Shown piece after piece: positions 8,853 to 15,905 of a stretch of DNA of 52,130 bases (the first letter of the stretch is position 1; each line of letters starts with the position of its first letter). The stretch is taken from the NCBI GenBank assembly GCA_024691045.1, contig JAILOC010000094.1:1-52130 (forward strand). The letters run 5' to 3'. The notes under the pieces are model-generated. The model saw only the letters and a list, made by a program, of their open reading frames with translations. It made no database searches and was not told where the DNA came from. The DNA comes from Lachnospiraceae bacterium (lineage in GTDB: Bacteria > Bacillota_A > Clostridia > Lachnospirales > Lachnospiraceae). Both the position numbers and the translations under genes were made by a program.

Positions 8853-9311
8853 ATGCTGGAAATCGTTCAAAATCAAGAATTAAACAAAGAAAAGCTTCTC
8901 AGCTTCAGGGGCAGGATAAGACAGACTGAACTTGAATCGGTCGGAAAGGATATGGAGAGCTATATCAGGAATAATGGTGCCAACCGTATCGGTGATCCGA
9001 TCACGGTCACCTATGGTGTAGACAATGATCTGGTTGACGTGGAACTGCTTTTACAGGTGGATTGCATTATTCCTTCATCCGACAAATACGTATACAAGGA
9101 CCGGATCCGGATAGTCAATGCTTTAGTAGGCATTTATAAAGGTAATCCTGTAGGGTTACAGGAATCGGTCGTACAACTAAATAAATTCATAACAGAACAT
9201 AAATTACAGCCTATAACGGTTGGATATAATCTGACGAAAAAAGTAGATGTACAAAATCCCGATAATACGGAGATAAATATTTACGTTGGGATCAATCCGA
9301 ATATTCTGTGA
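8853..9311 (+). CDS. 152-residue protein of unknown function heading the peptide genes
   Basis: Soluble, with no signal peptide or membrane helix. It begins MLEIVQNQELNKEKLLSFRG and alternates charged helices and beta-rich stretches (ITVTYGVDNDLVDVELLLQ; EINIYVGINP). The pattern resembles small GyrI/AraC effector-binding-like proteins, perhaps the DUF5085 group, but this is a weak impression and not a firm assignment. The start ATG has AAAGGA 7 nt upstream. It sits between regulator box 2 and the first precursor gene, so it is probably induced with the cluster. Possible roles are a chaperone for the precursors, a cytoplasmic protection protein or a regulator; none is shown by the sequence. 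Confidence 0.75.
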   Translation: MLEIVQNQELNKEKLLSFRGRIRQTELESVGKDMESYIRNNGANRIGDPITVTYGVDNDLVDVELLLQVDCIIPSSDKYVYKDRIRIVNALVGIYKGNPVGLQESVVQLNKFITEHKLQPITVGYNLTKKVDVQNPDNTEINIYVGINPNIL

Positions 9312-9324
9312 TATATAAAGCGGT

Positions 9325-9353
9325 TTGACCTTTTTTAACTGCTTATATATAGA
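9325..9353 (+). promoter_or_regulatory. promoter for the first precursor gene pair
   Basis: TTGACC (9325-9330), 17-bp spacer, TATAGA (9348-9353). Transcription would start near 9358-9360, at the first base of the leader hairpin, so the mRNA would begin with a closed stem. Confidence 0.55.
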
Positions 9354-9451
9354 GGAAGGACTCTGATGAGTTTTAAGCAGCCATCAGAGTCCAAACCAAT
9401 AAGCACTTTTAAGAAAAGTACCTAGGACAAGAATATCACTTTTCTTAATAT
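9345..9451 (+). repeat. two-hairpin mRNA leader, copy 1
   Basis: About 107 nt, nearly identical to 10505-10611. Hairpin A: an 11-bp perfect stem, 9358-9368 with 9383-9393. Hairpin B: TTAAGAAAAGT pairs with ACTTTTCTTAA around an 18-nt loop that contains CCTAGG and AAGAATATC. The linker CAAACCAATAAGCACT is the same in both copies. Differences from copy 2 are few and one falls in stem A as a G-U replacement of A-U, so pairing is kept. It ends about 40 nt before the first precursor start. I do not recognise it as a known riboswitch class. Confidence 0.7.
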
Positions 9452-9491
9452 GTGTAAATTACAAATATATTCAGGAAAGGAGATCTTAAAA

Positions 9492-9728
9492 ATGGAATTA
9501 GCATTGAACAATGGCTTTTGTGACCTTAGTTCCGATGAGCTGGAACTTGTTGATGGAGGATCAACAAAAGTTGCTGCTGCAGTTTTCACGATCGCTGCCG
9601 GTTGCTGCTTTATAGTAAGCGGAATTGCTGCATTTTGCGGTAACGACAAATTGGCAGCCGGTGCAGGAATTGCCGGCGGTGTTTGCGGCGTTATAGCCGG
9701 CTGTTGTGCACTTGCTCCTGCTCCATAA
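9492..9728 (+). CDS. double-glycine-leader bacteriocin-like precursor 1, cysteine-rich
   Basis: A 78-residue precursor. The leader of 23 residues ends LSSDELELVDGG, matching the LSxxELxxIxGG pattern recognised by C39 peptidases. The predicted mature part of 55 residues is hydrophobic and Gly/Ala-rich, with six Cys in the blocks GCCF, FCGN, GVCG and GCCA and several small-xxx-small motifs. It shares CGN-x-KLAAG and four Cys positions with precursor 2. The frame is open upstream to 9450, but ATG 9492 with AAAGGAG 9 nt before it gives a proper leader. A C39 exporter is encoded at 11802. Class II bacteriocin or pheromone is inferred; no known bacteriocin is recognised. Confidence 0.85.
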   Translation: MELALNNGFCDLSSDELELVDGGSTKVAAAVFTIAAGCCFIVSGIAAFCGNDKLAAGAGIAGGVCGVIAGCCALAPAP

Positions 9729-9758
9729 GACAAATTATTTTTATAAGGAGACAAAAAT

Positions 9759-9965
9759 ATGGATTTTGTTGAATTGAATAAAAATGAACTTGAATTAACG
9801 GATGGCGGTGTTGCCGCTTCTGCTGTTCTTGTTATTATAAGCGGAGTTTGCTATATAGGAGCCGGTATTTCTGCATTATGCGGAAATAAAAAACTTGCTG
9901 CAGGCTTTACTGTAGTAGGCGGATGCTGTGATGTTGCAGCCGGTGTCTGCATGCTGCTTCCGTAA
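9759..9965 (+). CDS. double-glycine-leader bacteriocin-like precursor 2, cysteine-rich
   Basis: A 68-residue precursor 30 bp after precursor 1 with its own AAGGAG. The 17-residue leader ends NKNELELTDGG. The mature part of 51 residues resembles precursor 1 along its whole length: SGVCYIGAGISALCGNKKLAAG, then GGCCDVAAGVC. Five Cys are present, four of them at positions conserved between the two peptides. Two adjacent, related, GxxxG-containing peptides suggest a two-peptide (class IIb) bacteriocin, although such pairs normally lack this many cysteines. A terminator follows at 9988-10019, so the pair may form one mRNA of its own. Confidence 0.83.
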   Translation: MDFVELNKNELELTDGGVAASAVLVIISGVCYIGAGISALCGNKKLAAGFTVVGGCCDVAAGVCMLLP

Positions 9966-9987
9966 TTAAGAATTTCCGGTATGTAAG

Positions 9988-10019
9988 ATCCGGCAGGTAA
10001 TTTTTATCTGCCGGATTTT
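9988..10019 (+). terminator. terminator after precursor 2
   Basis: ATCCGGCAG (9988-9996) pairs with CTGCCGGAT (10008-10016), followed by TTTT. It separates the first precursor pair from the unit controlled by box 3. Nothing coding is seen between here and 10237. Confidence 0.75.
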
Positions 10020-10114
10020 CTACGATTATCATAAATGCCTGATCTGCCGGCCTGCTTTATAGGAGTATATCCGCAGTCACTTTTATACAGTTTTTACGGG
10101 TATATATGTTGTTT

Positions 10115-10184
10115 GCGACAAAAAAAGGCAGTTTACGACATTATTGTTGTGATGAATTTTGCAGGTTGGTAGGCTGTATATAAT
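10115..10184 (+). promoter_or_regulatory. direct-repeat site 3 and promoter
   Basis: GCGACA (10115-10120) and ACGACA (10135-10140), spaced 20 bp like sites 1 and 2 and also preceded by TTT. TATAAT is at 10179-10184 with no good -35 in front of it, as expected for a promoter that needs an activator. The next gene starts at 10237. Confidence 0.6.
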
Positions 10185-10236
10185 AAGGATTATGCGTGAT
10201 CATGTATTTCCAAATACGGATGATCGGAGGAAGAGT

Positions 10237-10410
10237 ATGAAAAGATTTTCTATTGTATTAGTAATATTGTCTTCAGCAGGAATCATTGCAGGAGAGACTT
10301 TATCTATAGTCAATTCATCAGTTGATTCACAAAGGATAGTCGGTATATCCTTTATCGGATTTGGCGTGGGAGCGATCATATTCGGTCTGCATATGTTACG
10401 CACAAAGTAA
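10237..10410 (+). CDS. 57-residue two-helix membrane protein, candidate immunity protein
   Basis: Starts at the ATG at 10237, which follows GGAGGAAGAG; the frame is open upstream but without a ribosome site. It has two hydrophobic segments, MKRFSIVLVILSSAGIIAG and GISFIGFGVGAIIFG, joined by a short polar loop, and ends in a basic tail (HMLRTK). There is no double-glycine leader, so it is probably not a precursor. Small two-helix membrane proteins next to class II bacteriocin genes are often immunity proteins; here that is inference from place and shape. It follows regulator box 3 and precedes the second copy of the RNA leader. Confidence 0.65.
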   Translation: MKRFSIVLVILSSAGIIAGETLSIVNSSVDSQRIVGISFIGFGVGAIIFGLHMLRTK

Positions 10411-10504
10411 AAAGCAGATCTGTTTAAGATTGAAGAATACGAAAAGTCATGCCTGAATGATGCAATATATCGGATATAGATCAGATGTGTGAATGCACAC
10501 TGTT

Positions 10505-10611
10505 TTATATAGAGGAAGGACTCTGATGAGTTTAAGCAGCCGTCAGAGTCCAAACCAATAAGCACTATTAAGAAAAGTACCTAGGGTAAGAATATCGCTT
10601 TTCTTAATATG
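10505..10611 (+). repeat. two-hairpin mRNA leader, copy 2
   Basis: Second copy of the 107-nt element, 1,160 bp downstream of copy 1. Stem A (10518-10528 with 10542-10552) keeps pairing through one G-U pair. Stem B is ATTAAGAAAAG with CTTTTCTTAAT, 11 bp. The loop again contains CCTAGG and AAGAATATC. The promoter-like TATAGA at 10508-10513 is kept but the -35 position is poor (ATGTGT), so transcription may come from box 3. It precedes precursor 3. Confidence 0.7.
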
Positions 10612-10647
10612 CTTAAACAAATCTATTTAAGAAAAGGAGAACTAAAA

Positions 10648-10863
10648 ATGAATTCAAACAATGCTTTTTTTGAGATGTCACAGACCGAATTGGAAGAGAT
10701 CAACGGTGGTGACGGAAAGCAGGCTGCAGCTGTGTTTACCGGAACGGTTCTTATTTCATGGGCACCCGTTGCTGCATTTGTTCCCGGAGTCGGATTACCT
10801 CTTGCCGGTGCTATGGTACTCATCGGAGCAGGGCTGATCGGTAAGGGAACCGGCGCATATTAA
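10648..10863 (+). CDS. double-glycine-leader bacteriocin-like precursor 3
   Basis: A 71-residue precursor starting at the ATG at 10648 after AAAAGGAG. The 21-residue leader ends MSQTELEEINGG. The predicted mature peptide has 50 residues, begins DGKQAAAVFTG, has no cysteine and is dominated by Gly, Ala and Val with GVGLPLAGAMVLIGAG and a final GKGTGAY. The repeated small-xxx-small spacing suits a membrane-inserting helix. The leader resembles precursors 1, 2 and 4 but the mature part differs from the cysteine-rich pair. The next precursor starts 13 bp downstream, so 3 and 4 could act as a pair. Function is inferred from leader, size and context. Confidence 0.83.
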   Translation: MNSNNAFFEMSQTELEEINGGDGKQAAAVFTGTVLISWAPVAAFVPGVGLPLAGAMVLIGAGLIGKGTGAY

Positions 10864-10876
10864 TGGAGGTGTCATT

Positions 10877-11044
10877 ATGGAAATGTGTCTGTATAATGAA
10901 CTGACATTTGAAGAATTATATGAAATTGATGGCGGAAAAACCGTCAGTGATTATCTCCTTTTAGGCGGTGCGATCTGTCTGTGCTTCGTACAGCCTGAAA
11001 TAGGTGTTCCGGCAACTATTTTAGTCTTCATGTTGACGGATTAA
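10877..11044 (+). CDS. double-glycine-leader peptide 4 (55 residues)
   Basis: A short gene right after precursor 3, with TGGAGGTG 7 nt before its ATG. It encodes 55 residues. The first 20 form a leader ending LTFEELYEIDGG, clearly of the C39-cleaved type. The predicted mature part of 35 residues starts KTVSDYLLLGG, contains Cys-Leu-Cys in the middle and ends acidic (FMLTD). It is hydrophobic with one Pro-Glu interruption. It could be the partner of precursor 3, a separate bacteriocin or the peptide pheromone. The leader makes export likely; activity is unknown. Confidence 0.75.
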   Translation: MEMCLYNELTFEELYEIDGGKTVSDYLLLGGAICLCFVQPEIGVPATILVFMLTD

Positions 11045-11052
11045 CTGTGAAT

Positions 11053-11094
11053 ATCACGATATGGATGCAGCCTACCCGGCATCCATATCGTGAT
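11053..11094 (+). other. 16-bp perfect hairpin between precursors and transport genes
   Basis: ATCACGATATGGATGC (11053-11068) pairs perfectly with 11079-11094 around a 10-nt loop. No T-run follows (ATTATGAAAGG comes next), so it is not a classic terminator. It may protect the abundant precursor mRNA from 3' decay or reduce read-through into the export genes. Confidence 0.6.
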
Positions 11095-11111
11095 TATGAA
11101 AGGAATATTAT

Positions 11112-11786
11112 ATGTTGTTTGATAAATTCAGAAGATCCAGATATAGCTCAGATAAATTAAATGTAAGATCAATATATCCAAAGGGGTGGAGATTTATAAT
11201 ATTTGCTATAGAAATGATCCTGGCTTGTCTTGCAATATATTATTACAAAATCAAAGTTGATCATTTAGTTACATTTCTTTGTTTGCTGCTGTTTTATGTT
11301 GTTGCATTAGCTGAATTTACTTTTAGATTCAAGATCAAGGATAAATATTTTAAAAATGGTTATGAAATGGGAGTAAATACTCCCTATTACCACAATAAAG
11401 TTAAACTGCTCATTTTTGCCAGTGCAGGAATGGCGTTTGCCTGCTCTGTATATATCTTTAATCAAAGCCTTCGTTATAAAGGTACCGATTTTATATATGA
11501 TTATTACTGGATCTGGTTCGGACTTGTTGCTTTTTTACTGTGTTTTGAACCGTTCAATCTTATTACATCAGGTTTTTACGATTCTTTTTTCCTTACCGAT
11601 AACTATGTAGTGGACTATTCGGAGATAACTGATATACGAATTGTGAAAGAGAGACCTTCCACAAAAGGAGTTGTCTGCGAAATTGAAATCTATAAGGGTG
11701 ATCTTAAGGTCGGAATGGACAGGGTTTTTGAAGACGATCTGATTCAATTGCAGAAATTAAAGAGAATTAATCAGCAATTGGTTTGA
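11112..11786 (+). CDS. 224-residue membrane protein of unknown function
   Basis: Four hydrophobic segments are visible: two in residues ~28-70 (FIIFAIEMILACLAIYYY; FLCLLLFYVVALAEF), one near 100 (LLIFASAGMAFACSVYIF) and one near 140 (IWFGLVAFLLCFEPFN). A soluble C-terminal domain of ~75 residues follows, starting NYVVDYSEITDIRIV, beta-rich and somewhat like the small PH-type domains attached to membrane proteins. The start ATG follows AAAGGAA. It lies between the precursor genes and the exporter, 15 bp before the latter, a usual place for an immunity or accessory protein. I cannot name a family. Confidence 0.7.
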   Translation: MLFDKFRRSRYSSDKLNVRSIYPKGWRFIIFAIEMILACLAIYYYKIKVDHLVTFLCLLLFYVVALAEFTFRFKIKDKYFKNGYEMGVNTPYYHNKVKLLIFASAGMAFACSVYIFNQSLRYKGTDFIYDYYWIWFGLVAFLLCFEPFNLITSGFYDSFFLTDNYVVDYSEITDIRIVKERPSTKGVVCEIEIYKGDLKVGMDRVFEDDLIQLQKLKRINQQLV

Positions 11787-11801
11787 TGAATTTATAAGAT
11801 A

Positions 11802-14021
11802 ATGAAATACTACTGTGTAAAACAACATGATATTACCGATTGCGGTGCGGCCTGCCTTTCGACCATCTGCAAGCAAAATGGGTATAAGATCGGCATAACC
11901 AGGATACGCGAAGTAGCGGGTACAGATAAAAGCGGTACCAATGTTTACGGTTTGATCAAAGCATCCGAACAGCTCGGATTCAGTGCAAAAGGCGTAAAGG
12001 GTAATAAGGATGCATTGTTTTCGGAATTTCCTCTGCCCTGTATCGCACATGTCGTTGTAGATGGTAATCTGCTTCATTATGTAGTGATCCATAAGATCAC
12101 AAAAAAACAGATCATAATAGCCGACCCTGCGGAGGGGATAGTAAAGCTTAAACCGGAGGAATTCTTCGGTGAAGTACATGAAGCGGATAAACCTCCAAAA
12201 TATCAATGGAGCGGCGTTCTTATACTGCTTATCAAAAATGAGTCATTTAAGAAGGGCGACGAAACGAAAGGTTTATTCAGTCGCTTTTTTTATCTGCTTC
12301 TTCCGCAGAAGAAGCTTTTATTGCATATCTTTATAGCATCCCTGGTTTATACGGTACTGGGAATACTTGGAGCCTTTTACTTCAAGGAACTGATCGACAG
12401 TGTGCTTCCCGACGGGCTTCGAAAAACACTCACTGCATTATCCGTCGGTATAATTCTTCTGAATATATTCAAGGTTCTTCTGAATGCGTTTCGCTCACAT
12501 CTTATGCTGTATCTGAGCCAGAAGCTGGATATAGCTCTGCTTCTCGGATATTACAGGCATGTCATCGAACTTCCGATGAATTTTTTCGGATCAAGGAAGG
12601 TCGGAGAGATAATATCAAGATTTAATGATGCGGGGAAGGTAAGAGATGCGATCTCCGGTGCGACTCTTACAATAATGATCGATACTTTAATGGCGGTTGC
12701 CGGCGCGGTGGTTCTCTATATGCAGAATCCGACCCTGTTTGGGATCGCCGTTATCATAGTTGTATTCTATGCGCTTATTGTGACCGGCTTCCACAGATCA
12801 TATGAGAAGCTTAACAGAAAGCAGATGGAAGATAATTCACAGCTTACTTCTTATATGGTCGAGTCTCTAAACGGCATACAGACAGTCAAATCATATAACG
12901 CGGAAAGAAAGGTAAACCGGGAAACCGAAGTCAGATTTGTAAATCTTCTTCGAAGCGTTTTTAATCTTTCATGGGTAAGCAATTTTCAGGCGTCTTTAAA
13001 GTATTTTGTTGAACTTGTAGGCGGTGTGATCATCATATGGGTTGGCGGTATAGGTGTTATTAACGGTGACATCACGATCGGCGGACTGATCACATTTCAG
13101 TCACTGCTTGCATATTTCCTTGATCCCATAAAGCATCTGATCGATCTTCAGCCTCAGATGCAAACGGCGGTTGTTGCAGCAGACAGGCTCGGAGAGATCC
13201 TTGAGCTTGATGCGGAGAAGGAAGAAAAAGAATACCGGAAGATGTCTCCGCTGAGTCTTGCGGGTGATATTGAGATCAGGAATCTGAATTTCAGATACGG
13301 AACCAGAAGACTGGTTCTTGAAGATATTGATCTGACAATTAAATGCGGTCAGAAGGTTGCATTTGTCGGAGAAAGCGGTTCGGGCAAAACAACCCTTTCA
13401 AAGCTTTTACTTAATCTATACTCTGCAGAATCCGGTGAGATACTGATAAACGGTAATAATATCAAAGATATTAATCTGGAAACATTGAGGGAGAGGATTG
13501 CATATATTCCGCAGGAAACATTTCTGTTTTCCGGTTCCATTTTTGATAATCTGACACTCGGTCTTGATAATGCAACTATGGATGACATCATTGATGCATC
13601 TAAATCGGCTCAGGCTCATGATTTTATCAATGAATTGCCGCTCCGTTATCAGACAAGATTGGATGAAAACGGTGCAAATCTTTCGGGCGGTCAAAGACAG
13701 AGGATAGCGATAGCAAGAGCGATGCTGAAGAAACCCGATATCCTGATACTCGATGAAGCGACCAGCAACCTGGATTCCATTACGGAAAAGGCGCTTGACA
13801 GGACAATACATGATTTTGCCCACAATATGACCACCATATTTATAGCGCACAGATTAAGTACGATTAAAAACTGTGATGTCATCTATGTTATGGATAAGGG
13901 GAAAATAATAGAAAGAGGAACGCACAAGGAACTTGTATTGCGTGGAGGAAAATATGCCGAGCTTGTAAAACAACAGTCTCTGGATGGTTTTGATTATGTG
14001 GAAGGTGGTGTCATAGCATGA
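11802..14021 (+). CDS. peptidase-containing ABC transporter (PCAT) with C39 domain
   Basis: Cleaves double-glycine leaders and exports the mature peptides across the membrane with ATP. Domains in order over 739 residues: C39 cysteine peptidase (~1-140) with QHDITDCGAAC (catalytic Cys14), His92 in LHYVVIH and Asp108 in ADPAEG; six-helix transmembrane domain (~160-450); nucleotide-binding domain with Walker A GESGSGKTT, signature LSGGQRQR, Walker B ILILDEAT and a switch His in IAHRLST. All catalytic residues are present. It overlaps the next gene by four bases (ATGA). The four precursors at 9492-11044 are the obvious substrates. It resembles LctT, ComA and LagD-type exporters. Confidence 0.95.
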   Translation: MKYYCVKQHDITDCGAACLSTICKQNGYKIGITRIREVAGTDKSGTNVYGLIKASEQLGFSAKGVKGNKDALFSEFPLPCIAHVVVDGNLLHYVVIHKITKKQIIIADPAEGIVKLKPEEFFGEVHEADKPPKYQWSGVLILLIKNESFKKGDETKGLFSRFFYLLLPQKKLLLHIFIASLVYTVLGILGAFYFKELIDSVLPDGLRKTLTALSVGIILLNIFKVLLNAFRSHLMLYLSQKLDIALLLGYYRHVIELPMNFFGSRKVGEIISRFNDAGKVRDAISGATLTIMIDTLMAVAGAVVLYMQNPTLFGIAVIIVVFYALIVTGFHRSYEKLNRKQMEDNSQLTSYMVESLNGIQTVKSYNAERKVNRETEVRFVNLLRSVFNLSWVSNFQASLKYFVELVGGVIIIWVGGIGVINGDITIGGLITFQSLLAYFLDPIKHLIDLQPQMQTAVVAADRLGEILELDAEKEEKEYRKMSPLSLAGDIEIRNLNFRYGTRRLVLEDIDLTIKCGQKVAFVGESGSGKTTLSKLLLNLYSAESGEILINGNNIKDINLETLRERIAYIPQETFLFSGSIFDNLTLGLDNATMDDIIDASKSAQAHDFINELPLRYQTRLDENGANLSGGQRQRIAIARAMLKKPDILILDEATSNLDSITEKALDRTIHDFAHNMTTIFIAHRLSTIKNCDVIYVMDKGKIIERGTHKELVLRGGKYAELVKQQSLDGFDYVEGGVIA

Positions 14022-15847
14022 AGCCCATTATCATAAATATGGATGAAATGTCTGACAGCACGGAAGTGTATGATTCCAGACCGAACAGATTCCTGATATA
14101 TACAATTTATGCTGTTTTGGGCATATTATTGATCGCTGTTTTGTGGATGTCGTTATCCAGAATGGAAGTTGTTGTAAAAAGCAACGGGATATTTAAGGGA
14201 AGTGATTCGATATATGAGATCAGCTGCGGTGTTACCGGAAGCGTTGAGGAAGCATTCATAGAAAACGGACAGTATGTGAATGAGGGAGATGTCCTTTATA
14301 TACTTAATGTAGAAGAGCTTTCAGATGCTATTTTAAAATATCAGTCCGAACTTGATGCGGCTAAAGACAGACTTGATATTCTCGAAGCTTATGAAAAAAG
14401 CCTGGACGGTGACAATGCGGACTTAGAAAACCTTGCCGATAATCCGTATTATCAAGAGTTTATTAACAGAAGAGATTTATTATTCGCAAATGTTGATCTG
14501 AATGAAAGCAATCCATACGGACAGATCTCCCTGTATCAGGGCAGCATCGATTCGATCAATGATACGATCATTAAATATAATGAAAAGATCGTTTATCTGA
14601 ATTATGCAAAACAGTGTATTGTTACCCGTACGAATATATTCGATCCATCCGATTCGTTTTATTACAGTATGGTTAACAGTTATATTGCTTCGTATGATTA
14701 TATGGTGAAGCAATACGATAATAAGATCAATGAATATCAGAGACAGATAGACAGCTATCAGAGACAGATAGATGAATATGAAAAGCAGATGAACAGTTAC
14801 CGGACCATGAGATCACGAAGTGCTGTAGCCGGTGAACATGATTCTGTGACAATAACAGGTGCAGATGGTTCCGCTGCATCTGAAGGTACTACGTCTTCTG
14901 CAGGCTCCGATTCTTCCGAAGACACATCATCGGTTGCAGCTGCAGCGGGATCGGATAATGCAGCTGACAGTGATGGGCAAAGTTCACCGGATAATACCGT
15001 AAGCGGAAACGGTACAGCTGCAGCTGTCACCCCTTCGATAAGTCAAAACCCTTATACAAATGAGGGACTGGCTGCGCTTGTCGTACAACGTGATGCACTT
15101 GTTGATTCCAGGAACTCCGTTTCCGAGGAAAAAACACAGGCTTTAAAAAATCTGGAATTGCAGCAGATTGCAACTATAGAAAACACAATTTCAGGATATA
15201 ACGAAACGATCCTGTCGCTGGAATCAAACCGTACTTCCGCTGAACTTCAGCTTAATTCAGTGAAAGATTCAAATCAGGAATCGCGTGAAACAGTTGCAAT
15301 ATTGGCAGAAAAAGGAAATATTGCGGCTGAGATATTATCTTATGAAGATAAAGTAAGTGAATGTGAAAACTATCTGAAAAGCTATGACATTAAGAATGAT
15401 AATTGCACTATTAAAGCAAGTACTTCAGGTTATTTCTATTATACACATGAACTTATGACAGGAAGCTATGTTCAGGCAGGAACAACGATCGGAAATATAT
15501 ACCCGGAAACCGATTCCAGATATTTTGCCGAGATCTATGTTGAGAATACTGATATAGCCAGGATTCAGGTGGGCCAGGATGTGAAATTTGAAATTGCGGC
15601 ATATCCTTCCAGTGAATACGGATATTTTACGGGAACTGTGGAAAATATTTCTAAGGATATCTCGGTAAACCAGGCTACGGGACAAGCTTATTACATAGTA
15701 AGAGTATCCTGTAATAATATGTCCGTAATAGGTAAGGACGGAGATGAAGTGACCCTTATGAACGGCATGGCCTGTCAGGCTAAAATAGTAGTTGATGAAG
15801 AAAACATCCTGAGACATCTGCTGGAAGAAATTGATATCCTGGATTGA
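14018..15847 (+). CDS. HlyD-family accessory protein of the bacteriocin exporter
   Basis: A 609-residue membrane-fusion-type protein translated through a four-base overlap with the ABC transporter. One N-terminal helix (about residues 28-46, FLIYTIYAVLGILLIAVLW) anchors it. A biotinyl-lipoyl-like half (VTGSVEEAFIENGQYVNEGDVL) and coiled-coil segments with YQRQIDSYQRQIDEY follow, and the C-terminal beta-barrel region has ASTSGYFYYTHELMTGSYV. Between the coiled-coil parts (about residues 275-345) lies a long Ser/Ala/Gly/Asp/Thr-rich low-complexity stretch without cysteine that is not usual for the family. It probably acts with the PCAT in peptide export. It is the last gene of the cluster. Confidence 0.88.
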   Translation: MKPIIINMDEMSDSTEVYDSRPNRFLIYTIYAVLGILLIAVLWMSLSRMEVVVKSNGIFKGSDSIYEISCGVTGSVEEAFIENGQYVNEGDVLYILNVEELSDAILKYQSELDAAKDRLDILEAYEKSLDGDNADLENLADNPYYQEFINRRDLLFANVDLNESNPYGQISLYQGSIDSINDTIIKYNEKIVYLNYAKQCIVTRTNIFDPSDSFYYSMVNSYIASYDYMVKQYDNKINEYQRQIDSYQRQIDEYEKQMNSYRTMRSRSAVAGEHDSVTITGADGSAASEGTTSSAGSDSSEDTSSVAAAAGSDNAADSDGQSSPDNTVSGNGTAAAVTPSISQNPYTNEGLAALVVQRDALVDSRNSVSEEKTQALKNLELQQIATIENTISGYNETILSLESNRTSAELQLNSVKDSNQESRETVAILAEKGNIAAEILSYEDKVSECENYLKSYDIKNDNCTIKASTSGYFYYTHELMTGSYVQAGTTIGNIYPETDSRYFAEIYVENTDIARIQVGQDVKFEIAAYPSSEYGYFTGTVENISKDISVNQATGQAYYIVRVSCNNMSVIGKDGDEVTLMNGMACQAKIVVDEENILRHLLEEIDILD

Positions 15848-15905
15848 TAGCCGGGATTTTCAGCCCGTATCCTTCGCAGGGATTCATCGCCGTCACTTGT
15901 ATTAT

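Noticed and set aside
9358..9395. CTGATGAG resembling the hammerhead ribozyme core in the leader repeats
   Set aside because: The bases are paired in an 11-bp stem in both copies and no GAAA segment or cleavage-site stem arrangement follows.
15848..15905. Terminator between the convergent HlyD and GH5 genes
   Set aside because: Only stems of about four bp (CGGG/CCCG) without a T-run on either strand; not convincing.
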